Source of the DNA: Knufia peltigerae
Taxonomy: Eukaryota > Ascomycota > Eurotiomycetes > Chaetothyriales > Trichomeriaceae
Reading direction: 5' to 3'
Assembly: GCA_030247855.1 (NCBI GenBank)
Contig: JAPDRN010000008.1
Location: 310,001-374,000 of the forward strand
Length of the DNA stretch: 64,000 bases
Under the pieces are notes generated by a model, which did not search any database, was not told the origin of the DNA, and saw only the letters and a list, made by a program, of their open reading frames with translations. Of the stretch, positions 44,504-54,055 are shown in pieces; the first letter of the stretch is position 1; the number at the start of each line of letters is the position of its first letter. The position numbers and the translations under genes were made by a program.

Positions 44504-45325
44504 GTCACTGGACTGAGCCTTTGACGGTGAATTTCAGGTTTCAGTCAAGCCAGTGGTGATATTTCCTGGATTTGTGTTTATATGTGTGTGTTTTCAGAGT
44601 GACATGCAGTGTAGATGGTGAACAGTACAGGTATATTAGAAACTTACGAAAGCCATTCCAGAACAGATTACCTGCATAAGTTTACCAATCTCAAAAATGC
44701 CACAGCTTTTATTTACTGTCCAGCCATTTCCATGTTTTCATGCTGCTAATGGCGAGGAGCAGTTTGACTAGGAGATCATGTATCGCATCACACGAGAAAT
44801 TTTCATATCTAAAGAGAACGGGCTTTTATGATTCACTTAGTTTATTCATGGAGTGCAAGGATTAAGCAATTTTCTCTTGGAACCGAGATGCAGAAACCGC
44901 AGCTAATCACTTCTCATCTGTTCTCATATAACCCATTGGCATGACCAATAGCCAGAAGGCTCCAACTTGCAGACACCTCCCAGAAGGTTGGTAAAATCAA
45001 ACAGAGATGTAAACTACGCTGTTTTCTGTGTCACCGTCCTATACGTGGGGATGATGAAGCCAGATGACCTCTATGCATCTTTGAAAACTGACTTGGAAAC
45101 AGATGTCTCCTCACCATGTTGCTACCCAAACGACAAAGGCCTCCATTAAGTATAAAGTCGAGGCTACGATGACCTTCTGGGGGCTCTTCCATATATAAAA
45201 AGGCCTTCATCAAGTGATCCCAAGCTCCTTGAAACCCTCATAATTAGGAGAACCCAACTCTCATAGAAGACCACGCTTACTTGACTACTCAGCTACCAAA
45301 CAGTCCGTCAAAGCCCTTGTCCATC
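44504..45325. other. Spacer between the two charged small genes
   Basis: 822 bp, AT-rich. A TATA box precedes the 45326 gene. No other coding region supported. Confidence 0.5.
45192..45200 (+). promoter_or_regulatory. TATA box of the 45326 gene
   Basis: TATATAAAA lies 134 bp before the ATG at 45326, nearly the same distance as the TATA box before the upstream small gene (146 bp). Confidence 0.5.
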
Positions 45326-45835
45326 ATGTCCAAGAAAGGCGATGAGACCCCTCGAGGCCGCGATTTCCAACTCTTCGGTGCCGACGAGGACTTTAGCAGC
45401 CTCGATCAGATCCGCGATGATCCCACATATAACGCTCAGTTGACCTATGATGGCAACAAGAGGCGTCCTGAGAAGCACACGACCGAGAATCTCAGACGCA
45501 GACCCAGCCTCAAACATCTGTACGCACCCCGAGACGAGATGACTCCCAAATGGATGGACGAGAAACTGGGTTACACCCACCGTCGCGGCCAGTATTCTGA
45601 CGCCTCCCGGAGAAGCTCAGGAGAATACCACCAGATGAGTGTTTCGGATGACAATTTCCAGGCGGTCGATGAAACCCGGAGACACGGTGTGGATGCACGA
45701 GACTTTGCTTACGAAAAGCATGAGCCAGAGCACAGGGATGCAAGAGGCTACCCGGGCCGTATCACCACCAAGGAGAAATTCGAGATGAATCCCAAATGGC
45801 CAACCGCAGAGGACATGAAGAAAAGGTTCAAATGA
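45326..45835 (+). CDS. Small highly charged hypothetical protein B
   Basis: A single-exon 169-residue protein starting MSKKGDETPRGRDFQLFGADE. It has no Cys, no signal peptide and no hydrophobic segment, and is rich in Arg, Asp, Glu, Lys and His. I do not recognise a family. Its C-terminal sixth contains ARDFAYEKHEPEHRDARG and then RITTKEKFEMNPKWP, similar in order to a RDWEYKQ block and a VTK...KYP block in protein A. The translation start is the first ATG after a TATA-driven leader of about 100 nt. The frame continues upstream only with a TTG. It may be a stress or spore hydrophilin, but that is speculative. Confidence 0.55.
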   Translation: MSKKGDETPRGRDFQLFGADEDFSSLDQIRDDPTYNAQLTYDGNKRRPEKHTTENLRRRPSLKHLYAPRDEMTPKWMDEKLGYTHRRGQYSDASRRSSGEYHQMSVSDDNFQAVDETRRHGVDARDFAYEKHEPEHRDARGYPGRITTKEKFEMNPKWPTAEDMKKRFK

Positions 45836-46433
45836 GCGATCAGCCCGAGGCGTACATATAGTTGAAACTGTGCTTGTGAAGGACTTACTGCGATTTTTGG
45901 TGTTGATCAGATGTGGGATATGGGATACTTGCTTTTTTTGAAACATGGATCTTCTGACTTTTATGTGACCAAATGGTCAGTTATTTTGACGTAGCCAGGT
46001 GTACAGAGAGATACTTGAGTATCGTCGAGACATAGCTTGATTTGTTTCTTGACTACTATCCCAGGGAGCTCTTTTCACCAAAGTCGACGTGGTTACCCAC
46101 CGATGTTTAGTAGGGTTCCCCTTCGCGTATTGAGACTAAGATTGTGACCCTTTCATGCACAGCCTCGTCTCTTCGTTCGGCGGAATATCCGTACTCCACT
46201 GCCTATTGTAGGTATGACGGAATTCCCCACTTCGATACTCCTAACACAGGTCTTCAAGAGATTAAAGACGACGAAGCGTACCTCAGCTATACCCAGTATT
46301 ACTGATTGAACAATTTCCAATATCTCATCAATAAATCACCGATCAGGACTCTGATCCAGCGATAGTATTGATCTTACAGCCAAGATATCTCGCCATCTGT
46401 ACTCCACCACAGCTTGTCCTTCTGGATGCCTCC
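45836..46433. other. Convergent spacer
   Basis: 598 bp between the charged protein B and SnoaL-like gene stops. Nothing found. Confidence 0.5.
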
Positions 46434-46799
46434 TCACCAGAAATCCGTAACAGACAACAACTTCCCATCCGCGGCGTACCGACCGTGGCTGAACCCACGA
46501 ATCTTTGCCTCTCCAGTATCAGCATCGACCATGTCCCAATGTAGCGCGCTGTGATCATGATGCTCCCACCAATTGAGATGTTTGACCTTCATGTTGTTCC
46601 CCTCCGTCTGCAACAACTGCCCGATGAGCTGGACGACTTCCTCCAAGTTTCCATTCGGTATGTGTGAGCCAGGGTTGGTGTACGTGAACTCGGGAGCGGT
46701 AGCGTTCTTGAGAATCTCCAGGCGTTTGTCTGCTGGTAACCCCGGGTCCCATGCATTGTCCCACTGGGCCCAAATTTCCTTGCGAGTCGGGATCGACAT
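46434..46799 (-). CDS. SnoaL/NTF2-like domain protein
   Basis: A single-exon 121-residue protein. It begins MSIPTRKEIWAQWDNAWD and has the layout of the SnoaL-like cone fold: an N-terminal helix, a conserved FTYTNPGSHIPNGNLEEVVQLIGQ loop-helix, and beta strands ending HWDMVDADTGEAKIRGFSHGRYAADGKL. The His and Asp residues in the strand region could line a pocket. Members of this superfamily are small isomerases, hydrolases or dehydratases, or non-enzymatic ligand binders; here no substrate can be deduced. The ATG at 46799 is used; a GTG at 46835 in frame is ignored. No biosynthetic gene cluster surrounds it, which argues against a polyketide role. No signal peptide. Confidence 0.8.
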   Translation of the reverse strand: MSIPTRKEIWAQWDNAWDPGLPADKRLEILKNATAPEFTYTNPGSHIPNGNLEEVVQLIGQLLQTEGNNMKVKHLNWWEHHDHSALHWDMVDADTGEAKIRGFSHGRYAADGKLLSVTDFW

Positions 46800-47363
46800 T
46801 TTTTCTGAAAAATTCAAAGACAATTGCTTTGACACTACGTAAGCAAAAAACTTGTAGAACCAAAGGTGAAAACCAGAAGAGCTTCACTTCCTTTGCTGTA
46901 TTGGAAGAAGAACAAAAAAAACATTTCGTCCTGAAGTATTCGTATTTGTACCATACACAAAAGGTAGCGGGGAAGTGTCAGCTTCTTACACTCAGGCCTC
47001 CCGAGCCAAAACTGAAGTATTCCCTACCTATGCAGGTATTTCTTTAATTCCAATGACATTGATTGGCACGAGTAGCATTCCGAGCCTTATTGTGTGTTAT
47101 ATGTGGTAGGGTGGCTCTTCGTTGATTCTTTAACGGATAATGATTCGTGTCTCGGGTTTGTTGCTATCGAGAATTGCAGAGAACTCGACACTGGGAAAAG
47201 GGGGTGCGCAATGCTTGTACAATACGCAAGGCTGAAGTTGACAGAGTACCGTATTCCCTTGATCGCTGATGGTACAATATCTTCGCAACGTACAGCTGAA
47301 TGCCAACTAAACTAGATCTAAAGCGTTCCCAGGTTTCATACATCTTTGGATGGCCATCATAGT
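46800..47363. other. Spacer upstream of the SnoaL-like gene
   Basis: 564 bp, with the 3' side of SCJ1 at the far end. No gene supported. Confidence 0.5.
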
Positions 47364-48626
47364 CTATAATTCGTCCTTTACTCGTACAATGGGCGCCGGT
47401 CTGCCACTGTCTTGCAGCAGGTCTACCCCCTTCTTCTTGTGCCATTTGTCCCAGACTGACGAGAACTCCTTGTACATGCCGCTTTCCATTTGATCCGGGA
47501 TGATGACTTTGTACTCAACGTACAAATTACCGAACTCTTCCCCATCATGGTCATGGCCATGCATATGACCTTCATGATAAATCGGCATTCCCTCGCCCTT
47601 GATCGTGTCAACCTGGCCGGGTTGAACCACTTCGCCACGGTTGCGCCGCAGTTGAACGACGTGTCCATCGAGGTGAGTGAGGTTGCGAGTCCACTCTCCC
47701 ATCCAAGCCTCCCGAAGACTGAGCACTTCTTTCCAGTAAAGGTCATCATCTTTGCGACGGAAGAATGCCCCGTCTGTTCTTTGACTCTCATCCTCTGGCA
47801 TTGCAGGTTCCTGCTCCATGAGGAACGCGTACAAGTTGCCCGCAACGTGATCTGGATGTTCATCTGCCTCGCTCTCGAAAACAAGTCTGTGGCCTTTGGG
47901 CATGCCTTTTTCGAGACTGGCAGTCAATGTGGTTGGCCCTCGAACGACCCTGTCGCCTCCGCAGACCTTGCATTTGTGCTTGATAGATTTGCCTCGTCCC
48001 GCACACTGATCGCATGCCATCTGGACCTGCTGGAAGATTCCTGGCGCAAGCATGTGTTTTTGAATAATCATTCCACGCCCTCCACATTGGTTGCATGTTT
48101 CAACTTGTCCATCAGCAGACCCCGAGCCCTCGCATTCTTCACATATCTGTTGCTTCTCGATTGTGAATTCTGTATCTCTGCCCATGTAGAAGTCGCGCAG
48201 TGGAATGTGAAGCCTGACTTCAAGGTCTGGTCCTCGCCTTATTCCACCACCAGACCCTCCTGCAAAGTGTCCTCCGCCGCCAAAGAACCTCGAGAACAAA
48301 TCGAAAGGGTCATGGTGTTGTCCTCCTGCGCCACCCCCTCTTTTATGGTTTTCCAGGCCTTCGTGGCCATATTGATCGTAGATCTTGCGTGTGGTAGCAT
48401 CAGAAAGCGTCTCGTAGGCATCTGCAACCTCGAGAAACTTCTTCTCATCTCCACTCGCCTTGTCTGGGTGGTATTTCTTCGACAGAGTGCGATAAGCCTT
48501 TTTCAGGTCTCTTTCTGAACAGGACTTGTCTAGTCCGAGTATTTTGTAGAGATCCTCAGCAGCGAGGGTACATGAGAAGAGGACGAGGAGTGGGATTAGA
48601 TGTCGTAGGACTTGAAGGAGAAGCAT
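47364..48626 (-). CDS. SCJ1: ER-lumenal DnaJ co-chaperone (Scj1-like), ends in KDEL
   Basis: A single-exon 420-residue type I Hsp40. It stimulates BiP ATPase in the ER lumen and helps folding and degradation. Residues 1-22 are a signal peptide (MLLLQVLRHLIPLLVLFSCT). The J domain is about 25-90, with the HPD tripeptide in KYHPDKA. A Gly/Phe-rich linker (GGGAGG, FFGGGG) follows. Four zinc-finger repeats are CEECEGSG, CNQCGGRG, CDQCAGRG and CKVCGGDR; the last departs from CxGxG, as is common. The C-terminal substrate domain follows and the protein ends RVKDEL. The tetrapeptide KDEL is the ER retrieval signal; many fungi use HDEL, so the KDEL form is noteworthy. A 342-codon antisense frame over this gene is treated as an artefact. 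Confidence 0.94.
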   Translation of the reverse strand: MLLLQVLRHLIPLLVLFSCTLAAEDLYKILGLDKSCSERDLKKAYRTLSKKYHPDKASGDEKKFLEVADAYETLSDATTRKIYDQYGHEGLENHKRGGGAGGQHHDPFDLFSRFFGGGGHFAGGSGGGIRRGPDLEVRLHIPLRDFYMGRDTEFTIEKQQICEECEGSGSADGQVETCNQCGGRGMIIQKHMLAPGIFQQVQMACDQCAGRGKSIKHKCKVCGGDRVVRGPTTLTASLEKGMPKGHRLVFESEADEHPDHVAGNLYAFLMEQEPAMPEDESQRTDGAFFRRKDDDLYWKEVLSLREAWMGEWTRNLTHLDGHVVQLRRNRGEVVQPGQVDTIKGEGMPIYHEGHMHGHDHDGEEFGNLYVEYKVIIPDQMESGMYKEFSSVWDKWHKKKGVDLLQDSGRPAPIVRVKDEL

Positions 48627-49896
48627 ATTGAGCGCGCAACTGCCCGGCGAGGGCAGCTGAGGACTTCTTACTTTGTGACTTGGTTCGGTCTGTTCACGAA
48701 GATCTCAACATTGTAAAACTAGCCGAAGTCACTGGCGACTGCTTTGGATCCGGTCCAAGACACTGTGATCAAAGTTTGAGAGAATGGTCAAGAGTTGATT
48801 CTGCGCTGCTTAGGAGTCGTTTTGGAGACATTCTGGCAACATCTCCGGCATTTAGCGGCTTTGGCCGCTTCGTTCACCGTACAAATATGAGTTCGGTGGA
48901 GCATTTGATCTATCTTTCAATTTCCTTGCCCGGAAGCTTTCAACCCTGCACTGACACTTGCCCCTTGATCCATAGTCCCTATGATCTCTGTGCGAGCGAT
49001 ACTGCTTCATGGTCCAATTCTCTAAGTAGAGACTCGCATATGCCATTAAAATGTCAGAATCAGCAGGAGCTCTCCGATGACCAGGGTCTGTTTTACTCCC
49101 ACGTTTCTACGGAGTATCACTTCCCTGAATCCTTAGAGGAAGGCCGTTCCGCCAAACTTCCTCAAATTCAACTTCTAGTTGGCTAACATGTGGATGGTGA
49201 GGTACCTTTGTAAAGTTGGCTCTACTCACCTTCAGGATGGCCGTACGTGATGCTCAGCAAACATCGGAACTATCCAGGTTAAGAGAAGGGACGATATGAG
49301 CCTGATCATTCCTTACCCTCCGAGTCTCCCTCTGAACATATTTCTGTTAACGATATCTTGAGACCCTTGGGTTATCCAAATTCCCTTGCTAATGTACCAT
49401 CGATTCGAAACTAGGTCTTCTCGACAATTGAGCTCACTGTGCATGTACCTCGGGATCAACCTCCCGCGTCGCACGACCAAGACGATCGTTAGATCTGGCA
49501 TGACCTCGGGACATCTCACGATTCAAGTGACAGTATGTCGGAAGCGAGCTGGTGGTTGCTACGTACCACCCACACATGCTTTCCTGAAAATCATCTTCCA
49601 AAAAGTTGGTCACGAAATTCTGATGGTGTGCTCCTGCCTCGAAATTTGAGTATCGCAACCTTCACCGTCTCTTGCAACAAGATTCGACGAGTCACTATGT
49701 GAAGATGATCAAATTTTATGGTGCCTTTCTTCTCTGGAGTGGGAGTACAGATTCATCCGAGCAGAATTGGTGGAATGGTCGAATTCGAGATTTTTCTGCG
49801 CAACTTCTCTTGGATGATTATATTTGAGCGGAACGAACTCCTCAAGTTTTTCTTACTTTCCAGACCAAGATCAAATCTTGCGTCGCAGAAATAAAG
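48627..49896. other. 1.3 kb spacer
   Basis: Divergent side of SCJ1 and promoter of the secreted protein gene. It contains a TACGGAGTA copy (49108-49116). A 168-codon frame at 48680-49186 starts with TTG and shows no family similarity; I do not call it. Confidence 0.5.
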
Positions 49897-50490
49897 ATGC
49901 AATTCTCATTTGCAGCACTTACCATCCTGTTTGGCCCTTTGACAGTTGTCTCGGCTCTTCCACGTGTCCATGTGTGGCTGGATGACACAGAAGCCCTCGA
50001 CGACAGCAGTGACATTTGCAATGCAGCAGACGACACCTGTTCCTGGCCACCACGCCGCCTGTCACATCCACAAAGTGCGTCCATGGATGAAGTTGATCTG
50101 CGTGACGGCTATCACCACGTCGATGAAGAACTGAACGAGAGCAATGAAGTTGTTCTTATTGTGGTTCATACTCCAACACAGACCTTGAAGAAGGATGTCG
50201 CTGCCACGACCTCACCCTGCCGTCTAAGAGTGGTGACTTCAACACAATCGCATTTGCAGCCTCGACATGCGTTGCCAGATCCACTGGAAGACGTCGCAGA
50301 CATTCCCAAGAGCATTCGGGAGGAGGAATCACAAGCTCCAACCACAGCTACCACAGCTCCTGACCCCTTGGTTCCTTGCGGAAGATGGGGTAGCTGTCCA
50401 GACGGCTATGACTGGTTTCCTTTTTTCGAGGGCTGCTTCTGCGAGCTGAAACTCCCCAAGACGACTCCCGTACCTCCGCAGAGCGCCTAA
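49897..50490 (+). CDS. Small secreted protein with Cys-rich C-terminus
   Basis: A single-exon 197-residue protein. Residues 1-20 (MQFSFAALTILFGPLTVVSA) form a clear signal peptide, probably cleaved before LPRVHVW. Seven cysteines occur: two in DICNAADDTC, one in SPCRLRV and four in VPCGRWGSCPDGYDWFPFFEGCFC near the end. The C-terminal four-Cys cluster in about 25 residues looks like a small disulfide knot preceded by a disordered acidic/Thr-rich spacer. No GPI signal. I do not recognise the family; small secreted cysteine-containing fungal proteins include effectors, hydrophobins and wall proteins, but the 8-Cys hydrophobin pattern is absent. Possibly lineage-specific. Coding status rests on the signal peptide and the ATG position. 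Confidence 0.6.
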   Translation: MQFSFAALTILFGPLTVVSALPRVHVWLDDTEALDDSSDICNAADDTCSWPPRRLSHPQSASMDEVDLRDGYHHVDEELNESNEVVLIVVHTPTQTLKKDVAATTSPCRLRVVTSTQSHLQPRHALPDPLEDVADIPKSIREEESQAPTTATTAPDPLVPCGRWGSCPDGYDWFPFFEGCFCELKLPKTTPVPPQSA

Positions 50491-51012
50491 GAGGAGACAA
50501 CAAGTCCTGAGAGTCGTTACTGTTGTTGTCCATGCTAGAGACGGCACCCAGGAGATGTTATCGGGGACGTCTTGTTTGCATGTATCATACCAAATTGTTA
50601 CTTTGATCAGCGCCTCGAGTTTCGCACATGTCTGAGAATTCACAATCGTTCAATAACAGGAGATGGTGGTCGTGAATCTAGGGTCATCAGGGGTTGGCAA
50701 CGCATAACATTCATTACATCGGGAAGGTGTCTGACGGTATTAGACTCAAATACCAATCCGGATGGGTCTAAAGCAATAGCATTAAGGTAGTTTTGATTGA
50801 ATTTCATCTTTTGTCTTGAAAATTTCCCATGGCAACATATGGCCCAGAGCAATTGGCTCGAAAAGATACTTTTTATCAAGATGCTATACTACATACATAT
50901 GGTGGTGTACAAAGACGTCGGCGATGAAAGCTGAATAGACAGGCGATGAAAGCTGAATAGACAGGCGATGAAAGCTGAATAGACAGGCGATGAAAGCTGA
51001 ATAGACAGGCGA
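50491..51012. other. Convergent spacer with tandem repeat
   Basis: 522 bp between the secreted protein stop and CBP3 stop. The end nearest CBP3 is a four-copy 22-bp tandem repeat that abuts the CBP3 stop codon. Nothing else seen. Confidence 0.6.
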
Positions 51013-51013
51013 T
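50921..51013. repeat. 22-bp tandem repeat, 4 perfect copies plus a 5-bp start of a fifth
   Basis: Unit boundaries 50921-50942, 50943-50964, 50965-50986 and 50987-51008, then gcgat (51009-51013). The unit begins gcgatgaaagctgaatag. The copies are perfect, which implies recent expansion or gene conversion. The array touches the CBP3 stop codon (51013-51015), so it is in the CBP3 3' UTR. Confidence 0.95.
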
Positions 51014-52179
51014 CAATCTGCGAGAGGCGCCTTGAGAAATCCACTTTCGCGGTCTACTAGCTCTTGCAGCGGCCGCTGACTTTGGGCCCAAATGCCTTCG
51101 GGCCCATCCACACCCCTGACTATGGTCTTTATATCGAGGTTGCCGGTTTTGGCGATGGCCCTGCGCAGGAAGGCCACAACGAGCGCAACCTTCTCCCAAT
51201 CCACGTCTTCCTGTCCACGGAACAGGTTTCGCCAGACGGCTCCGGCAAGGACGGCGTCACCCTTGATCAAGCCCTCGTCGTGGGCGGCCAAGATGCCGCG
51301 CCACTGCAGAAACAGGTCCTTGAGGTATTTGTTTCGCACGCCCCGAGCGGACATGTTGTGCAGCAGGACCATCTTGTCCTCGGCGGCGCTGGAGAAGTGT
51401 TCGATCAGGTAGCGCTGGTAGTCTTGGAACTCGGACGTCGTGTCGACCGCGCGCATCCGCACCGTGATGATGTACATGTGGAGGAACGCGACCTGGGACC
51501 AGGTGGAAAAGGTGGGCGGCAGGCCTATCGTCTTGAACCACCAGGTGTCTCGCACGGGGTGGCCGAGGTCGATCCCATCGGCTGTCTTGGGAGGTCCTTG
51601 GCCCGTGAGGATGCCCATGCGCTGATCCTCGGGGATGGTGTAATCCGCCTGTGCTGCACAGGATTTGAAAAGTGTCTCCGTCTCGCCGTAGGTGATGTAC
51701 GTCTGCGTCGCCCCCTTGGCGGACTTGCGCAGGCTCTGAGCTACTCGACTCGCCAGAGGGTTGGCCATGGCCGGGCGTCGCAGGGACTGCTGAATCTGGG
51801 CCTGCATGTGTGCGACGCTGGGACCTGTCGGGAGTTCTTGTCTCTGGGGTGATTTGGATTTGGTGTGCTCTGGTTGTGCTTCCGCCTTCGAGGCATCTTC
51901 AGGTATTTCGGCCGTGAGGTTGGTGGTGTTGGTCGGAGTGGCGGTAGGAACGTTGAGATGTATGCTCGACTTCGTGCTTTGAGTCTGAAACCTTGGTTCT
52001 GTTTGTTGGACCGACAGATGTCGACGGCTGGAAGCTGGTGATCTTGCCAGCAGCACCGAATTCTGGTTCGAAATTTATCAGCTCTGGTCAGGGAAGAAGC
52101 TCTAGCAAAGACCTACCTCTTGCCGGACGCTTTGCCGAAGAGCACGCATGCATTGTGTGCAAATGCCGAAGGAACCCAT
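51013..52179 (-). CDS. CBP3: Ubiquinol-cytochrome c chaperone Cbp3 (UQCC1 family)
   Basis: Exons 52179-52117 and 52062-51013, 54-nt intron, 370 residues. Cbp3 works with Cbp6 at the mitochondrial ribosome exit to assemble cytochrome b into complex III. The first exon encodes MGSFGICTQCMRALRQSVRQE, a basic amphipathic presequence. Without it the frame has only a GTG at 52056, so I inferred this exon from its ATG, GT donor and acceptor; it makes a credible mitochondrial targeting peptide. Conserved blocks follow from about residue 190: TWSQVAFLHMYIITVRMRA, YLIEHFSSAAEDKMVLLHNM, RGVRNKYLKDLFLQWRG, LIKGDAVLAGAVWRNLF. The stop is followed at once by the tandem repeat. An antisense 262-codon frame is rejected. 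Confidence 0.92.
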
Positions 52180-53029
52180 GCTGACTGGAAATGGTGCTTT
52201 CATGGCGACTGTTTCGTGCAATGGCAGCTTTTCGAAGCAATCGACTCCCTGCGTCGACAATTATCATGCAGTAAACTTGAGCGCGTCATTGAAAATAAAA
52301 TGAAGGTGCTTGACAAGGCTTTGACGCTTTGAATATGCAAAGTGTTTTGCTGCCATCATTGTCAGACCAAAACAGTCCCCAAAAGGGCATGGCTGCACTT
52401 GGCGCGTATACAGCCTTCACCTGCGGACTTGGGCTGTATCCATGCATCGTCTGGACATCAGATCTAAAATTGGATCCTGCTGACAGAATCGCTAAACGGA
52501 CCGAACAAGCTGAAGCATTTTAGTCTTCGTTGCTTACCGAAGCTTGTACCTGTAAGGCGTCCCTCGAAGCCACCTCGCCCCTTGTTTTCGGTGTCCGCTG
52601 GACTCGGACTGTCCTCCTCGAGTTCATGAATTTGCCTCGTTCCAGCCTTCCATGATTCTGCTTCTGGATACCGATCCAGGCCGAAGGATGGTTCGAGACA
52701 GGGACTCATAATGAGTTCAATTGGACGGTGTGGACCAGGTCTGGCACTTTCTTGCTTTGCTCTCCAGAACTCCATATGCTGTGACATGTGGCTGCGGCCC
52801 TTGCCATCTCCGGTTGGTCGAGGCATGGTGAGCCTCAGATGCTTCGCGATATGAATAGTGCTTACGGCGTCAAGCAATGATCCAGGCACAATCGGCCCCA
52901 AATCTGACTTTTAAACACGTAGTAAGTCTACTTTATAATCCCAATGACGCCTCTGCACTCTGCTTGCTCCTCCGGCGTGTTCTACTCTTCTCGTTGTTTT
53001 CCAGTTCTTCTTGTTGTGCTTCAGTCGCC
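52180..53029. other. Promoter region between CBP3 and the Rds1-like gene
   Basis: 850 bp between divergent starts, including the speculative small gene above. A TATA-like sequence (TTTATAA near 52931) precedes the Rds1-like gene by about 95 bp. Confidence 0.45.
52286..52826 (-). CDS. Possible two-exon small gene, unrecognised
   Basis: Speculative. An ATG at 52826 (MPRPTGDGKGRSHMSQHMEF) opens a frame to a GTAAGC donor at 52537. Joining to an acceptor at 52478-52477 (gcag) continues a single open frame of 63 codons to TGA at 52286, total 159 residues with exons 52826-52538 and 52476-52286. The N-terminal part is basic and Pro-rich; the C-terminal part has FWGLFW and three Cys. I recognise no family. 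Against it: no known homologue, a downstream exon that could be open by chance, and an otherwise ordinary promoter region of CBP3 and the Rds1-like gene. Confidence 0.2.
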
Positions 53030-54055
53030 ATGTATTCCTTGATTGTACCAATTGCTCTATCCTTCTTCACCAAGTCAGCTGTTGCTGTGCCTGCGTTGAT
53101 CACAGGCACTGCGTTGCCTCCTCAGATTACGCAGCAAGCCGGTGGCGGTCTGTCAAATCAGCCTGGCACCCCTAAGCTCTCTCAAAATGGTATCAACAAC
53201 TTCCAGGTCGCAAATTTCCTAGAGAACCTTGAGTCTGCCTTCTTCCAAGAAGGACTGATGAACTTCACGCGATGGGGCAGTGGCGGTACGACGAACGGTG
53301 TTAGCAACATGAACGTGGTGTCCCATATTGCGGCACAGGAAGAAGTACACGTGGCATCGATAGTAGGGCTACTGACTGGTAATGGGGCTCAAGATGTTCA
53401 GCCATGCCAGTACAGCTTTCCAGTTACCGATGAGACCAGCTTCTTTGCCTTGGGGAATATAATCACGAGTGTTGGCATCGGAGCCTTGATAGGCTTGCAA
53501 AGCGCACTCTCGACGACCGATCCGGGTATTGAAGCGACCGTTGGCTCTATCCTACCAGTCGAGTCACGTCATGATGCCTTCTTCCGAATCACGGCTGGTG
53601 AAATCCCCAACCCAACAACGTTCGAGACACCTATTAGTGGGATCTGGGCTTACAACCTCGCTCTCGATTTTGTGGTCGGCGGATCATGCAAGAACTTACC
53701 TCAATCGATCACCTCCTTGCCTGTATTTCCCGATCTGGGCATTGTCGGCTACGGAGGTCCCTCATTTGCTACTCCAAATGCTCCTGGAGAGTTGGTTTTC
53801 AGGGTTGGACAGCCTTCGATGATGCAGCAAGGGTGGAATAAGGGAACACCCCTGTATATGGCATGGGTCAACCAGGATAATGTCCCAGCATACACACCAG
53901 TGACCACCGACGCCAATGGCGATTTACATGCCGATGTCCAGCCAAACATGTTTGGCATGGCATTTGCAGCACTCACAAATCAGAATACAGCAACAAATAT
54001 TGACGACCTTACGAAAGCGACTTTGGCGGGCCCGATTCCCATCCCTCTGACATGA
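53030..54055 (+). CDS. Rds1-like secreted ferritin-fold stress protein
   Basis: A single-exon 341-residue protein of the ferritin-like Rds1 family, known from stress- and starvation-responsive genes in fungi. Residues 1-20 (MYSLIVPIALSFFTKSAVAV) are a likely signal peptide. The ferritin-like helices run about 65-215: FQVANFLENLESAFFQEGL, then SHIAAQEEVHVASIVGLLTG and LPVESRHDAFFRITAGE. Glu and His pairs (ESAF..E, EEVH, ESRHD) occupy the positions that bind metal in the fold, but metal binding is not proven. The C-terminal half is beta-rich with GELVFRVGQPSMMQQGW. I start at the ATG at 53030, which places the signal peptide first; the frame is open upstream. Length suits the family. A role in iron or oxidative stress is inference. 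Confidence 0.85.
   Translation: MYSLIVPIALSFFTKSAVAVPALITGTALPPQITQQAGGGLSNQPGTPKLSQNGINNFQVANFLENLESAFFQEGLMNFTRWGSGGTTNGVSNMNVVSHIAAQEEVHVASIVGLLTGNGAQDVQPCQYSFPVTDETSFFALGNIITSVGIGALIGLQSALSTTDPGIEATVGSILPVESRHDAFFRITAGEIPNPTTFETPISGIWAYNLALDFVVGGSCKNLPQSITSLPVFPDLGIVGYGGPSFATPNAPGELVFRVGQPSMMQQGWNKGTPLYMAWVNQDNVPAYTPVTTDANGDLHADVQPNMFGMAFAALTNQNTATNIDDLTKATLAGPIPIPLT

Noticed and set aside
47490..48518. 342-codon plus-strand frame over SCJ1
   Set aside because: It is antisense to a complete DnaJ gene with all motifs, and its protein has no family signature. It reflects codon bias of the real frame.
48680..49186. 168-codon frame in the SCJ1 spacer
   Set aside because: It starts with TTG; the first internal ATG leaves a short fragment with no similarity.
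51064..51852. 262-codon plus-strand frame over CBP3
   Set aside because: Antisense shadow of a conserved gene with an intact motif series.
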